From Candidatus Aenigmatarchaeota archaeon (GTDB lineage Archaea > Aenigmatarchaeota > Aenigmatarchaeia > JACPZZ01), in assembly GCA_016202795.1 (NCBI GenBank), contig JACQNY010000072.1, forward strand, positions 1 to 29,049: 29,049 nucleotides of DNA, in the 5' to 3' direction. Of this stretch, positions 13,617 through 21,329 are shown in pieces (positions within the stretch are counted from its first letter, which is position 1; each line of letters begins with the position of its first letter). The notes under the pieces are model-generated. The model was not told where the DNA came from. It was given only the letters and a program-made list of their open reading frames with translations, and searched no databases. Both the position numbers and the translations under genes were made by a program.

Positions 13617-16283
13617 ATGAATGTGCGAATGCAGATATTGGACACGGATTATGTGATAATCGAGGACCGTCCCGTTGTAAGGATATTCGGCAAAGACGAG
13701 GACAACAGGACGGTGTGCGGGTTTGTTAAAGGTTATTTTCCCTATTTTTATATTTTAGCCAAGGACGGAAAAACCAGCGACGTGGAAAATTTTGTTTCCG
13801 CGAAACCCGCGGTAATGAAGCAGGAACGCGTTATGAAAAGATTCCCCCGCGGCTTTTCTGCGGTTCCGATTGAAATGTTAAAGGTGACGCTTAGAAACCC
13901 GCAAAAAGTTTCGGAGCTGCGTGAACTTTTAAAAACACACCCGGCTGTTGGAGAAATTTTTGAGGCCGACATACTTTTTAAATACCGCTTCATGGCAGAC
14001 CATATGGTAAGTGGTATGGGATGGCTTGAGGCCGACGGCTCCGACGTCAATACCCACACCGTCAAAACGAACAGGACATTCAATATAACGAAACTCGGAC
14101 CCTTCGAATCACCGAAGAACGCGCAGATGAAATACCTTTCGGTCGACATCGAAACGCTTTCTAAATCGGGCGCGTTGCCGAACCCGCAGGAAGACGAAAT
14201 AATAATCGTTAGCGTCGCCTTTCACCCGGAACATCACAACCAGAGATCTGTCGTGTTAACAACACGCGGCGCCGAGACGGGGAGCGTTATACGCTGTCTC
14301 GATGAAACGCAAATGTTGGAAAAACTTCGCGGGATCATAGACGATTACGATCCGGACATAGTTACGGGTTTTAACATAAACAATTTCGATATGCCATTTA
14401 TCCTGAAACGTATGGAAATCTTGCGGGTGCCAAGGACAATCGGTCGGTGCAACGAAAAAACAGCGTACACAAAGGAGATAATGAAAAACCGCGTGCGCTC
14501 TACTATACCAGGTCGTGTTGTTGCGGACAGTTACCAATTGATAAAGAAAAATTTCTCGTTCAAACGTTACGGATTAACCGACGTATCGCGAATTTTGTTA
14601 AAGCAGGAAAAACACGACGTCGCGCATTCGGAAATATCTAAATTATGGAACAGCGGGGACAGGGAAAAGATACTGCGATTAATCGAGTATGCGCGCAAAG
14701 ATGCCGAGCTTGCGCTGGACCTGGTAACAGAAAAAAAGCTTCTCGATAAATATCTTGAGCTGTCAAAATTAAGCGGTGTGCTTTTGCAAGACAGTTTGGA
14801 CGGCGGCGAAGCCGGGCGGGTTGAAAACATCCTATTGAGAGAGTTTAACAAAAGAAATTACGTTGTACCGTGCAAACCGGACACCGGGGAAATAAGAAAA
14901 AAGGAAAAGGAGAAAGAGGATCGAGGCTTGAAAGGCGGTTTTGTTTTAACCCCGAAAGTCGGACTTCACACGGACGGTCTGGTTGTCGTACTTGACTTTC
15001 GCAGCATGTACCCGTCAATTTTCAGAAGCTATAACATCTGCCCGACCACAATAGTAACCGGCAATACCGATGCTGACACGACAAAAACACCAGCCGGATA
15101 CACGTTCGTTACAAAAACTGTGCAAGAAGGAATAATACCGAATATTTTAGGCAACCTTCTCGAGGAACGTGTAAAGACGAAAAGGGCCATGCGACAGGAA
15201 ACGGACGAGGAAAAATTGCGCGTGCTTGACGCAAAGCAGCTAGCGTTGAAACTTTTGTCAAATTCTTTTTACGGATACACAGGATACACCAAGGCAAAAC
15301 TGTACATACTGGATATCGCCAATGCGATAACGTCTTGTGGCCGCTACCTGATACAAAGCGTAAATCAGACCGTGGAACAAAAGTTCGGCTACCAGCCCAT
15401 TTACGGCGATACAGATTCGATTATGATTAAGATTCCGGAAACCGATCTTGACAAGGGTTGGGAATTGGGGGCAAAGATCGCGGAAAAAATAAACGGAGAA
15501 CTGTCCGGCGTAATGCAGATGGAATTCGAAAAAATATTCAAAAGTTTTTTGATCCTGACAAAGAAGCGATACGCCGCGTGGAAATTCGTAAAAGAGAACG
15601 GGCATTGGAAGGACAGGATAGAAATGAAAGGAATCGAAACAGTCCGCAGGGACTGGTGCGAGCTTGTATCCGATACGATGAACAGAACGATTGATATCAT
15701 ACTAAAAAAAGGCGACACAAAGGAGGCGTTGAATTATTTTAACGGGATCATGAAGGAGTTAATAGAAAACAAAATTCCGATCGAGAAGCTTGTAATAACG
15801 AAAAATGTCAGCAAGAGCCCGACGAGTTATGTTGGCTTACAACCGCATATCGAGCTTGTCAAAAAATTACAGAAACGCAATTCGCAGGACGCGCCGGGCG
15901 TCGGCGATAGAGTAGGCTATGTTATAATTAAAGGCAACCAGCTCTTGTCGAAGCGCACAGAGGATCCGGAATATGTGAAAGAGAAGAGGCTAGAGATCGA
16001 TCCAGTCTATTATGTCGAAAACCAGTTGCTTCCCCCGATCGAGCGCATTTTCATCGCTCTTGGGTTTACAAAATCCGAGTTGTTGGGCAAGGGACGGCAG
16101 GCTTCGTTGTTGGAAATGATGCGCGTTAAACCAGCGCAAAGCAACGTGTTCGACGGTTTTGTTTGTGCGTCTTGCAGCAATGTCTACGCCTCGGCGCCGC
16201 TTACAGGGCTGTGCCAGTGTGGCGGAAGAATACAGATAAAAACACCCACAGGCGCCGCGGAAAAAATATCCATAGGCAACTAA
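13617..16283 (+). CDS. polB: Family B DNA polymerase with DP2-like C-terminal zinc module
   Basis: An 888-residue replicative-type polymerase. Proofreading motifs are intact: DIET (residues 177-180), NINNFD (253-258) and YARKD (358-362). Polymerase motifs are intact: DFRSMYPS (from 460), KLLSNSFYG (545-553), YGDTDS (596-601) and KKRYAAW. The usual archaeal C terminus, GKGRQASLLEMM, resembles a weak PCNA-binding box. It is followed by an extra 40 residues, FVCASC ... APLTGLCQCGG with Cys 850, 853, 866 and 868. The APLTG-C-CGG pattern recalls the C-terminal zinc finger of DP2, which binds DP1. Archaeal PolBs usually end near the PCNA box, so this is an unusual fusion. ATG 13617 is chosen over a GTG at 13614. 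The gene follows the DP1-like subunit and precedes PAP2 by one base. Confidence 0.95.
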   Translation: MNVRMQILDTDYVIIEDRPVVRIFGKDEDNRTVCGFVKGYFPYFYILAKDGKTSDVENFVSAKPAVMKQERVMKRFPRGFSAVPIEMLKVTLRNPQKVSELRELLKTHPAVGEIFEADILFKYRFMADHMVSGMGWLEADGSDVNTHTVKTNRTFNITKLGPFESPKNAQMKYLSVDIETLSKSGALPNPQEDEIIIVSVAFHPEHHNQRSVVLTTRGAETGSVIRCLDETQMLEKLRGIIDDYDPDIVTGFNINNFDMPFILKRMEILRVPRTIGRCNEKTAYTKEIMKNRVRSTIPGRVVADSYQLIKKNFSFKRYGLTDVSRILLKQEKHDVAHSEISKLWNSGDREKILRLIEYARKDAELALDLVTEKKLLDKYLELSKLSGVLLQDSLDGGEAGRVENILLREFNKRNYVVPCKPDTGEIRKKEKEKEDRGLKGGFVLTPKVGLHTDGLVVVLDFRSMYPSIFRSYNICPTTIVTGNTDADTTKTPAGYTFVTKTVQEGIIPNILGNLLEERVKTKRAMRQETDEEKLRVLDAKQLALKLLSNSFYGYTGYTKAKLYILDIANAITSCGRYLIQSVNQTVEQKFGYQPIYGDTDSIMIKIPETDLDKGWELGAKIAEKINGELSGVMQMEFEKIFKSFLILTKKRYAAWKFVKENGHWKDRIEMKGIETVRRDWCELVSDTMNRTIDIILKKGDTKEALNYFNGIMKELIENKIPIEKLVITKNVSKSPTSYVGLQPHIELVKKLQKRNSQDAPGVGDRVGYVIIKGNQLLSKRTEDPEYVKEKRLEIDPVYYVENQLLPPIERIFIALGFTKSELLGKGRQASLLEMMRVKPAQSNVFDGFVCASCSNVYASAPLTGLCQCGGRIQIKTPTGAAEKISIGN

Positions 16284-16284
16284 T

Positions 16285-16767
16285 ATGACATTGGACTCCA
16301 TACTGATTAGCTCAATGAGTAGCTACGGCGCGTTCAACGTGGCGTACTTAATGGAGTTTATCAGCGAAATAACATTCGTCGTTATCGCGGTTGGTATTTT
16401 ACCTTTTGCCATAAAGGAGCGCAAGATCGCAGCGGACTATTTTGCCCTGGTAATTACGACCGCGTTTTTTTCCATGTTTTTCCAGGAATTTTTCATGCGG
16501 CCGCGGCCGCCTTCGGCACTCGGTATAAATACGTACTCGTTTCCGTCTACACACAGTTCTTCGATATTTGCCTGGGCGGAATTCATGAGCGGAAAGTATA
16601 GGCGCTATGCCGGCGTTTTCTATTTGTTTTCTGTGCTGGTCGCGGTTTCCCGCGTCTATATCGGCGCGCATTACCCAATTGATGTTCTGGCCGGCGCGAT
16701 ACTGGGACTTTTAATAGCAACAGTTTTGAAAAGATCAAACAATTATGGGACGCAACCAAAACACTAA
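16285..16767 (+). CDS. PAP2-family membrane phosphatase
   Basis: A 160-residue membrane phosphatase of the type-2 phosphatidic acid phosphatase family, which dephosphorylates lipid phosphates or polyprenyl pyrophosphates. The three signature motifs are present: MRPRPPS (from the KxxxxxxRP motif), FPSTHSSSI (PSGH-like, with Thr for Gly) and SRVYIGAHYPIDVLAGA (SRxxxxxHxxxD). About four or five hydrophobic segments are visible. It starts one base after the polB stop, so it is probably co-transcribed, although no replication role is expected. A link to recycling of lipid carriers for the glycan genes further along is possible. Its end overlaps the convergent LAGLIDADG-like gene by 4 bp. Confidence 0.9.
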   Translation: MTLDSILISSMSSYGAFNVAYLMEFISEITFVVIAVGILPFAIKERKIAADYFALVITTAFFSMFFQEFFMRPRPPSALGINTYSFPSTHSSSIFAWAEFMSGKYRRYAGVFYLFSVLVAVSRVYIGAHYPIDVLAGAILGLLIATVLKRSNNYGTQPKH

Positions 16768-17375
16768 GAACCGAGCTGTAACAACGAATTAACAGCGTTT
16801 TTCTTTTGAGTTCTGAGTTTAACGCGCTCGGAGAACTTTTTTAACCTCCAGTTTCCCCGTATAACGAGATAACCGAGGCCTTTTTTTGAGATATGGAGGT
16901 TCGATTCGACGCCTTCAACCGATAACAGCTTTTTAATTGCCCCAAGACCGGACGGGTTAACCGATGTCACGCGGACATACCTGTAACCACTGCCTAAAAC
17001 TGAAAACTTTTCACGGTTCAGATAGACAAAAGACGTCGAATCAAAATAGCCTGCGAGGAGGCCGCTGCGGAATTCCGGATTTTCGTAGGTTGTCCTTGGC
17101 AGCGACCATTTTTTACGCGTTGGTGCAAACCCAATACCATCAAAAACCGAGACAAGGGGTCTACCATAAATATTTACTATAAAACATCTTTTATCGTTGA
17201 TGTTTTTCTCTTTGATAGCGATGTCATAACCGATTATGCTTCTTAAAGAGGATGCGAATTGTTCAGCTAAATCCTTTTTATCCGTGTGAAGGCCAACACA
17301 GTTGTTCCTGCCGCGTTTTATGAAGCCGCGGCCACACAGCACACCGCAGGCATAGCCAAGCTCTTCGTAATCCAT
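16764..17375 (-). CDS. LAGLIDADG-like protein without catalytic acids
   Basis: A 203-residue free-standing protein with two LAGLIDADG-like helices. Motif 1 is LGYACGVLCGRGFI (residues 6-19) and motif 2 is FRSGLLAGYFDSTSFV (about 102-117), with the expected spacing of about 95 residues. In active homing endonucleases the eighth position of each motif is an Asp or Glu that binds metal. Here the first is Arg16 and the second is Thr114. Each half is followed by the usual strand-rich region, such as NCVGLHTDKKDLAEQF and YRYVRVTSVNPSGLG. It probably binds DNA without cutting, like the LAGLIDADG domain of bacterial WhiA. There is no intein or intron nearby, so it is likely a domesticated regulator. 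A minus-strand TATA-like TTAATATAA lies about 40 bp upstream. Confidence 0.7.
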   Translation of the reverse strand: MDYEELGYACGVLCGRGFIKRGRNNCVGLHTDKKDLAEQFASSLRSIIGYDIAIKEKNINDKRCFIVNIYGRPLVSVFDGIGFAPTRKKWSLPRTTYENPEFRSGLLAGYFDSTSFVYLNREKFSVLGSGYRYVRVTSVNPSGLGAIKKLLSVEGVESNLHISKKGLGYLVIRGNWRLKKFSERVKLRTQKKNAVNSLLQLGS

Positions 17376-17447
17376 ATTGTTAACTCGGATTCCAGTTATT
17401 AATTCACCTTATATTAACCTCTCTGTTGTTTCACGTGGAGGTAACAC

Positions 17448-17486
17448 ATGTTCACGCGCAGAAAAACGACGCTATTAACGATTTAA
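17448..17486 (+). other. Possible 12-codon leader ORF before nac
   Basis: GGAGGT (17438-17443) lies 5 bases before ATG 17448, giving the peptide MFTRRKTTLLTI. This is among the best Shine-Dalgarno sites in the window, and TTATATTAA at about 17410-17418 could be its promoter. It ends before nac, and the nac TATA box overlaps its stop codon. It may be a leader peptide or chance. Confidence 0.25.
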
Positions 17487-17489
17487 ACC
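17482..17489 (+). promoter_or_regulatory. TATA box of nac
   Basis: TTTAAACC lies about 26 bp before ATG 17511, so the nac mRNA is probably leaderless. Confidence 0.55.
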
Positions 17490-17510
17490 GTTTTTTCCAT
17501 AGTAACGTGT

Positions 17511-17816
17511 ATGTTCAACCCGCGTGATATTGAGCGATTAATGAAGGACATGAAAATGAAACAGATAGAAGCCGATGAAGTTCTGATTAAAACAGACGAG
17601 AAAACTATAGTGATTAAAAATCCGCAAGTTGTAAAATCCGAGATGATGGGCAAAACGACATTCCAGGTCACCGGCGATGTTTTTGAGGAAAACAGCGGTT
17701 CTGATATCGATATTATAATGCAGAAGACCGGCGTTTCCCGTGAGCGCGCAGAGGAGGCGTTAAAGGAAACAGGCGACACGGCATCTGCGATAATGCTGAT
17801 CGAAAATAAAGAATGA
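17511..17816 (+). CDS. nac: Nascent polypeptide-associated complex protein (NAC alpha)
   Basis: A 101-residue archaeal NAC, which forms homodimers on the ribosome and contacts emerging chains. The short N-terminal helix MFNPRDIERLMKDMKMKQ is followed by the NAC beta-barrel, with KTIVIKNPQVVKSEMMGKTT and FQVTGDVFEE. A UBA domain then ends the protein: DIDIIMQKTGVSRERAEEAL and ETGDTASAIMLIENKE. All are typical in order and length. It stands alone, with its own TATA box and a long non-coding stretch behind it. Confidence 0.95.
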   Translation: MFNPRDIERLMKDMKMKQIEADEVLIKTDEKTIVIKNPQVVKSEMMGKTTFQVTGDVFEENSGSDIDIIMQKTGVSRERAEEALKETGDTASAIMLIENKE

Positions 17817-18198
17817 GAACGAAGTTACTACTTGATTGCGAAGCTTTGTGTAACTTTTTAAAAAACTAACTTGGGTGCGGCAGCATTTTGGCTGGCTAAG
17901 CTAAAAATACGCCACCACACCCGACTACCTCGGCACTGGTCGCGCTGCCGAGCCGTTCAAGCAACGTTCATCCCTAACTAAACGCTTATGTTTTTCCAGA
18001 AACTGCTCTGGATGTGGCGGAACATGCGAATATCATCGAAAGTGACCGGAAAGGTCTCCATGATCCAACCGCGATTATTTGAAATGCATGAAATAAAAGG
18101 CTAATGCTGATTTTTTGCCGCCGCCGCGCATTTATTTAGAGGTTATCCACAAAAAATCAGATTTTAAATGCATATAGCGCGAATACATACTGTATACT
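17817..18198. other. 380-bp gene-free stretch with several hairpins, possible structured RNA
   Basis: No protein gene is seen here. GGGTG (17873-17877) can pair with CACCC (17918-17922), and CTCGGCA (17929-17935) with TGCCGAG (17946-17952). CCAGA (17996-18000) can pair with TCTGG (18007-18011), and GACC-GGAAA-GGTC (18044-18056) forms a stem with a GNRA-like loop. On the minus strand a T6 run follows the GC-rich part at about 17860-17867, and on the plus strand a T5 run lies near 17991. A non-coding RNA on either strand is possible. I tried to match tRNA, SRP RNA and RNase P RNA without success. The last part holds the TATA region of the Lrp gene. Confidence 0.4.
18162..18169 (+). promoter_or_regulatory. 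TATA box of Lrp/AsnC-type gene
   Basis: TTTTAAAT lies about 33 bp before ATG 18199. Next to the start codon, ATACATACTGTATAC has partial dyad symmetry and may be an operator for the regulator itself. Confidence 0.45.
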
Positions 18199-18696
18199 AT
18201 GGCGCAAATACGGGACAAGGAAAAGCAGGTTTTGTTTGAACTTCTCAAAGACGGGCGAAAACCAGACAAGCATATTGCGCAGCTTCTGAAATTAACGCAG
18301 CCTACGGTAACAAGAATACGGCAAAGACTGGAAAGGGATAAAATAATCAGAGGTTATCGCGCGGTTGTTGATGAAAAGGCCGCCAACCTTTCCATCTCGG
18401 CGATAACGTTTTTTGACTGGCGCGACCATTCTGAAAAACAAGTGATTGACGAAGCCACGGCCTACATAAACAAGATGCCCGAGGTTGTTTATTTTGCCAG
18501 CGGCGAGGGCCTGCGCGGCAAAACTTTTGTAATGGTGACTTTTCACAAAACTTTTGCAGGTTACGAGGAATTCACAAAAAAACTCCGGGAGCGTTACGGA
18601 AAACAGCTGGCGTACATGGAAGAATTCATTTCTTCGACGGATTCAATCCACAAACGAGATTCTACGAATGCGTTGATACACGCCATGGCCGATTAA
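18199..18696 (+). CDS. Lrp/AsnC-family transcriptional regulator
   Basis: A 165-residue regulator. The N-terminal HTH reads KQVLFELLKDGRKPDKHIAQ and LLKLTQPTVTRIRQRLERDK, followed by the linker strand IIRGYRAVVDEKAANL, as in Lrp/AsnC proteins. The C-terminal half (SAITFFDWRDHSEKQ, MPEVVYFASGEG, KTFVMVTFHKTFAGYEEFTK) resembles the ligand-binding RAM-like domain, though less conserved. Such regulators form dimers or octamers and sense amino acids or other small molecules. It overlaps the convergent secD gene by 4 bp at the 3' end. The targets are unknown. Confidence 0.85.
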   Translation: MAQIRDKEKQVLFELLKDGRKPDKHIAQLLKLTQPTVTRIRQRLERDKIIRGYRAVVDEKAANLSISAITFFDWRDHSEKQVIDEATAYINKMPEVVYFASGEGLRGKTFVMVTFHKTFAGYEEFTKKLRERYGKQLAYMEEFISSTDSIHKRDSTNALIHAMAD

Positions 18697-20453
18697 TTTT
18701 TCTTGCGCGACAAAACTATTTCAACGATCTGGCTGTATGCGGGGCGCGTTATTAAAACACCCACGAGAACGCCGACGATGCTCGTTATCGCGAATCCTTT
18801 GACCAGACCGACGCCGATAAAAAGAAGCGCGAACATCGCGGATATCACGGTAATCGCAGATGCGAAAACCATTGAAAACGCCTTCTTTATTTTTTCCCAC
18901 GGGGATATAGGAACCAATTGATGCCGGCCCACTTCATCGGAAATGATAATCATCTGGCTTACGCCGGTTCCTATAAACGCAATTATACCAGCTATTACGG
19001 CAAGGTCTACCGTCCATGAAACGAAAATCGCGAGAAGCGGTATGAGAAATATCCCGAGCAAATCAATAAATTCAACGTGTATTTTTTTCTGGTAAGTGAA
19101 CGCCATAAGAACCAGGCTTGCGGCCAGCGCGGCTGTCCACGGTAAACTGTTGCCGTGTGCGGCTATACCCAGGAGTATTACAACTTCGCCTAGACTTGTT
19201 AAAACCATAGGCAGCGCGATTTTAAAACTGCGGTAGCGGATAAAAACAACAAACGCAACTGCGACAACGGCGAAAACCGCGGATTTTATCGCGGATCCTA
19301 TAAAGCTGCTTCCGAGGCTGGCGGAAACGCTTTCGATATTTGCAATTTCCAATCCAACCGGGAGCGCGCCAGCCTTCAAAATAGATTGTAGAGTGGAGCG
19401 TTCGGCAGCGGCGTCTTTCCTGTCCGAACGAAAACCTTCGATTGAAATCTCTGTTAAAACGCGGCCAGCAAGATCCGAAGCTATGCTTAAATCCGTTACA
19501 GACTTGCTGTCCAGATAAAGAATGATCGGTGATTTCAAATAGCCTGAGCGCGCCGGATCTTCACCAATGCCCGAGGTGACCTTTGCAAATCTTTCAGCGC
19601 CGTCGCGCGACAAGAGAACCGAAAACGCAAACCTGTAGCCGCCGCTTGTCGCCTGCAAAACGGAGCGCGTCGAGTCTGTGAAAACGTTTTCAATGTCGTT
19701 ACCTTGCAATACACTTGCTGATAAGAAAACGGAATTGTTTGTGTAGTTTAGAACTTCATAGCTCACACCGTCCAGTTTAATAGAATCTCCTTGGCTCAAC
19801 AAGGAAAAATCCGCCGGAAAACTTATTTGTGTGCCAGCAGTTTCGATCGTGTGCGAATTTCCGCCGACTGTCAACGAACCGCGCCCACCAGACAATTTTA
19901 TCTCCATTGGTATTTTCGCCTCGAAATTTCCCTTTGACGCCAGCAAACGCTCTATAACGTCCTTGCTTTCACCCGCGATCTCAACAACAACGAAGCAACC
20001 ATCTATATCACATTCGGAACGCAAAACTATTTCCTGCAGGCCGTAAGCATTTATCCTGCTCTGAAGCACCGGTATTATCTGGGTGTTTACAACATCCGCG
20101 GAAACTTTTTCTGCGGGTTTGAGCAAAACTCTTGTGCCTCCCTGCAAGTCTATGCCTAAGTCCAGGTTGTTTCTTTTCAATTCTTTAACAGTGACATTTT
20201 TCACAAGAGCGGAACGCAATTCATAAGAATTTCCATCAAACGTGACGAAATGCGTGTCGCCGGAAGCTATGGAATCATACCAATCGTTAACAGACGCTAT
20301 CGAACTACCGTCAACGTCGGATATGACGCCGCCGCTTTTCAGTATGCCTGCCCCGCCGGACACGGTGACGCCGTTGCCGAAATTGTAGCCTATCGACGCC
20401 AGCGCGGCCAGCACGTAGAGCGCCAAAATAATAACTTTGTACGCCCTAAGCAC
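18693..20453 (-). CDS. secD: Protein translocase subunit SecD
   Basis: A 586-residue archaeal SecD, which with SecF assists protein export through SecYEG; archaea lack SecA. The first membrane segment is YKVIILALYVLAALASIGY. An external domain follows, including a PDZ-like stretch around GVISDVDGSSIASVNDWYDS. The D1 motif DLGIDLQGGTRVLL is present at about residue 97, and the P1 head domain spans about residues 110-350. The last 200 residues hold five membrane segments, including SAVFAVVAVAFVVFIRY and GIIAFIGTGVSQMIIISDE, with the conserved D4-type region. Its start overlaps the end of secF by 8 bp, so the pair is translated as one unit. Confidence 0.95.
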   Translation of the reverse strand: MLRAYKVIILALYVLAALASIGYNFGNGVTVSGGAGILKSGGVISDVDGSSIASVNDWYDSIASGDTHFVTFDGNSYELRSALVKNVTVKELKRNNLDLGIDLQGGTRVLLKPAEKVSADVVNTQIIPVLQSRINAYGLQEIVLRSECDIDGCFVVVEIAGESKDVIERLLASKGNFEAKIPMEIKLSGGRGSLTVGGNSHTIETAGTQISFPADFSLLSQGDSIKLDGVSYEVLNYTNNSVFLSASVLQGNDIENVFTDSTRSVLQATSGGYRFAFSVLLSRDGAERFAKVTSGIGEDPARSGYLKSPIILYLDSKSVTDLSIASDLAGRVLTEISIEGFRSDRKDAAAERSTLQSILKAGALPVGLEIANIESVSASLGSSFIGSAIKSAVFAVVAVAFVVFIRYRSFKIALPMVLTSLGEVVILLGIAAHGNSLPWTAALAASLVLMAFTYQKKIHVEFIDLLGIFLIPLLAIFVSWTVDLAVIAGIIAFIGTGVSQMIIISDEVGRHQLVPISPWEKIKKAFSMVFASAITVISAMFALLFIGVGLVKGFAITSIVGVLVGVLITRPAYSQIVEIVLSRKKN

Positions 20454-21291
20454 GCAGATGCCACCTCAATATCGCGGAATTTTGCAGCCACGTGTTTGGT
20501 ATGTCAAAAAACAACCCTATGATAAGCACGGACGCGATTTGCGTTAATACGGACGCCGGGGAGAAAAATATTATCGCAAGAAGCGCGGCCATTGACGCCG
20601 CGCTCATTGTGAGTCCGGTTTTCATCGAACTTGATACGGTTTTGTCAAAATCTTCCATCCCGAATTCTTTCTTTAAAAGCCTTGTAGTTAGCACGACATT
20701 GGTGTCGACGGAATAACCTATCATCATCAATAACGCAGCGATGCCGCCCAAAGACATTTCCATTCCCAATAAATTCATGACAGCGATCGTCTCGAGCATA
20801 TTCGAGGCTGCGCTGAGTATTATCGCTATTGACGGCACAGGCGAACGGTAAATCATGTATACACTGATTCCCATGAGTACGAACCCGAAAAGTATTGAAA
20901 GTTGGGCCTGCTTCCAAAACGACGAGCCTAAAGCCGGACCGACGGAGCTGATCGAAGGCGAATCGTCAACAGTAACGCCGTTGCTTTCGATAAAGTTAAC
21001 TAAAGCGGTCGCGTTAAGCTCCTGCTTCCCAGTTACCGATATCCCCCCGCCGTCAGCGCTTCGAAAAATGCGCGGGCGCAAACGATACTCGTTCGCTATC
21101 TTATCTTCCAAATCAGCCGGCAAATCACCGGCGAATCTTAAAGTTATTTCGGTCCCACCGCTTAGATCTACGGCCTTGTTAACCCAATCGCCGTTTTTAA
21201 TCCACGTTTGTGCGATGATTGCAATGGACAAAATCAGCAACAACTGCGTAAATATTAATCCGTATTTATAGTTTGTTTTGTTAACAAGCAT
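20446..21291 (-). CDS. secF: Protein translocase subunit SecF
   Basis: A 281-residue SecF partner of SecD. The first membrane segment is LIFTQLLLILSIAIIAQTW. The D1 motif DLSGGTEITLRF follows, then the external domain with GPALGSSFWKQA, and five more membrane segments. The family-specific MMIGYSVDTNVVLTTRLLKK and STSMK-like SSMKTGLTMSAASMAALLAI are present. It is the first gene of the secF-secD unit. It is divergent from the geranylgeranyl-reductase gene, with 38 bp between their starts, so the two promoters overlap. Confidence 0.95.
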   Translation of the reverse strand: MLVNKTNYKYGLIFTQLLLILSIAIIAQTWIKNGDWVNKAVDLSGGTEITLRFAGDLPADLEDKIANEYRLRPRIFRSADGGGISVTGKQELNATALVNFIESNGVTVDDSPSISSVGPALGSSFWKQAQLSILFGFVLMGISVYMIYRSPVPSIAIILSAASNMLETIAVMNLLGMEMSLGGIAALLMMIGYSVDTNVVLTTRLLKKEFGMEDFDKTVSSSMKTGLTMSAASMAALLAIIFFSPASVLTQIASVLIIGLFFDIPNTWLQNSAILRWHLRA

Positions 21292-21329
21292 ATTACCAGC
21301 TTATCAGATATCGGCATAAAGTGATAAAT

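Noticed and set aside
16764..17375. Active homing endonuclease or intein remnant
   Set aside because: Catalytic acids are missing, and the neighbouring genes are uninterrupted by introns or inteins.
17873..17960. tRNA or split tRNA
   Set aside because: A TTCAAGC loop and a minus-strand TAGCTTAG box look tRNA-like, but the T stem and acceptor stem cannot be paired.
17817..18198. SRP RNA or RNase P RNA
   Set aside because: The GGAAA hairpin and length are suggestive, but the conserved SRP helix 8 sequence and the RNase P core motifs were not found.
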